Source of the DNA: Tetrapyrgos nigripes
Lineage: Eukaryota; Basidiomycota; Agaricomycetes; Agaricales; Campanellaceae
Reading direction: 5' to 3'
Length of the DNA: 64,000 nucleotides
Assembly: GCA_013368315.1 (NCBI GenBank)
Contig: JAACJM010000172.1
Span: 62,001 to 126,000, forward strand
Shown piece after piece: positions 62,555-64,000 of the stretch. Both the position numbers and the translations under genes were made by a program. The notes below the pieces were generated by a model. The model did no database searches, was not told the DNA's origin, and saw nothing but the letters and a program-made list of their open reading frames with translations. The stretch's first letter is position 1; each line of letters starts with the position of its first letter.

Positions 62555-64000
62555 CCAGTCTTCAAGTGGTCTTCAAGCTTCAAAGGTCTCGTGTTAGTGC
62601 TGGAATGATGGACATCTAGCTTTTTATATGTCTCTATGAGCTCCCCTCAGCTTTCACATTGTCCCTCAAGTTTTTTCACTGATCAGTCTAGTACACTCGA
62701 TACACTGTCAATGCAACTGGAGCACCAAGCAGCTGCAAGATTGGGTTAGCAAACTCTTCAAAGCTTTACAGACACGTCACCAATAGGTCGAAGCCAGTCT
62801 ACCTGCCATGCAGATTGCACTGTTTGGTTCATGGTTAGAGCTAAAAGCATGTTGATGAAAGAGGTTGTGTTGTGAGTCTCATTTGTACTATCTTAACATT
62901 CATTTCTGACATATCATTATTGCCTATCATTTGTAAAGGCCTGGTTCTCTGCACTGGTAGCTCATATGTTTGTGATAGAATGAGCTACAGGCATAAGAGT
63001 GTGTCAGCAGGACGACTGTGGAACGGTTCTGTGGGCTGTACTAGCTTTGATTGTACTACTTAGACATTCTTTTAATGTGGCTTTTCTCAAACTTTTATAT
63101 GGACTTTTTGTACTTAAAAAAGTAGAGGGACTGGCAATTTAAAAGTACGTAGATACTTTTTTAAGCTCAGAAAAGTTTGAAAAAAGGTTCAAAAAGTGAT
63201 GTTGCCCTTTTACTGATGCATCCTCAGTTTCTCTGCGTTCCATCTGACATTTTTAATGAAGCATCCTCCATTACATGTCTTCCTTTTTGTGGTGTTTGGT
63301 GATCATATAAACCTTACTTCCTGAGACATTCCAATTATATGTTTCTCAATCTCAGAGTATAAAGTACTTGGGACAATGCACAATCTGCCATGGTGTTTTG
63401 TTTCATTTCATTAGGACTTGTTACACTATATTGTTGATCTATATATACGTTCTGAATGCTGTTGGCACAAAGAATCAACAACGCATAAATAAAACTAAGT
63501 ATAAGCAGTATTATTACATTCAAACCCCATCCTTCCTCATCCCATGCAATGACTGCATCTTGTCCATCTCCAATTCCTTTCTGTCTCCTACTAGTAGCAG
63601 ATGAAGAGGAAGTGTTTGCATGCTATCAGCTCCAGTTGCTAGAGAAAAATGTACTATCAAATCAAAGCTGGGATCTGCACCTCGTCTAATCCAAGCTTCT
63701 ATGCTGGACCTTCCCTTGATTTCTTCTGTAATCAACAATGTGTTGTGGGGAATAAGAGATGTGAGACATAGGTGGTGCACTTAGGGTGGGTGTGGGGTAG
63801 TGGTAGACCTCTCCTTTTACTCCAGAGTGTAACAAGTTGTACTGACAATAATTATTCTGAAGTCAGTGTTGTCCAGAGGAATCAAAAGGCTACCCGGTTT
63901 TGTAAACAAACTGTCTACATAGATAACTCTGGATGACAGACGGCCTGTAGGTTCTCCTAACTTGTCAACATTTACTTGTTCGTTCTCAATATATGAAATT
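62555..64000. other. Non-coding end of copy B
   Basis: Matches 7127-7591 joined to 14024-14982. 63042/63043 is the unoccupied insertion point of the Ngaro-type element. Minus-strand frames 63335-63523 and 63520-63780 are the two halves of the 148-codon frame seen in copy A, split by a one-base difference; this argues against a functional gene. Confidence 0.75.

Larger units (their letters stand above)
55934..64000. repeat. Segmental duplication, copy B
   Basis: Collinear with copy A (1-14982), but without the Tc1/mariner and Ngaro-type insertions and with its own 723 bp element at 61822-62544. It runs off the right window edge. Being less interrupted, it serves as the empty-site reference for both copy A insertions. 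Confidence 0.93.

Overview
The window reads as nuclear DNA of a filamentous basidiomycete, most likely an Agaricomycete. The evidence is short introns of about 45-65 bp with GTRNGY donors, a DUF6535-type membrane protein fused to ankyrin repeats, a Plavaka-type CACTA tail, a Ngaro/DIRS-order retroelement, a Ty3/gypsy pol fragment and TE-linked Spt5-like KOW genes. No tRNA, rRNA or conserved housekeeping gene was recognised. This is an accessory, transposon-dense region in which most reading frames are broken.

The two ends of the window are copies of one segment in direct orientation. Copy A (1 to about 14982) and copy B (55934-64000) both run off the window. Each carries, in order, a decayed Spt5-like (NGN/KOW) gene, the 3' tail of a Plavaka transposase, a minus-strand member of an unrecognised gene family ('F'), and non-coding sequence. 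Comparing the copies exposes later insertions with their empty sites: an intact Tc1/mariner (172-1798) and a full-length Ngaro-type retrotransposon (7592-14023) in copy A, and a Mutator-like MITE (61822-62544) in copy B. The copies differ largely by transitions at former CpG sites.

From 15 to 24 kb lie a truncated minus-strand Ngaro relative, a 1.67 kb element with about 200 bp inverted ends and no gene, and a decayed Ty3/gypsy pol. From 24 to 44.4 kb are two paralogous minus-strand loci for a DUF6535 + ankyrin membrane protein. The first (25313-28408) is dead: three stops in a conserved exon and a lost 5' end. The second (38208-44392) still splices into a 920-codon frame although a PIF/Harbinger element (40793-43832) sits in its third intron. 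Between them is a long multi-exon gene (28645-34092) with an N-terminal zinc finger, a transposase-like middle and a C-terminal PHD-like finger, broken by four stop codons. There is also a 452 bp TRIM and a 546 bp hAT MITE, each with perfect target duplications.

From 44.6 to 52 kb several diverged F-family copies or related segments occur; the one at 48322-49155 gives the best spliced model. At 52.3-53.5 kb is a spliced gene of unknown function with clean exon joins, followed by Spt5-like copy B.

The main biological interest is (i) the ankyrin/DUF6535 pair, with near-identical 33-residue repeats that vary at a few surface positions, and (ii) the unnamed zinc finger-transposase-PHD gene. The nested insertions also make the window a good relative-dating record for transposons.
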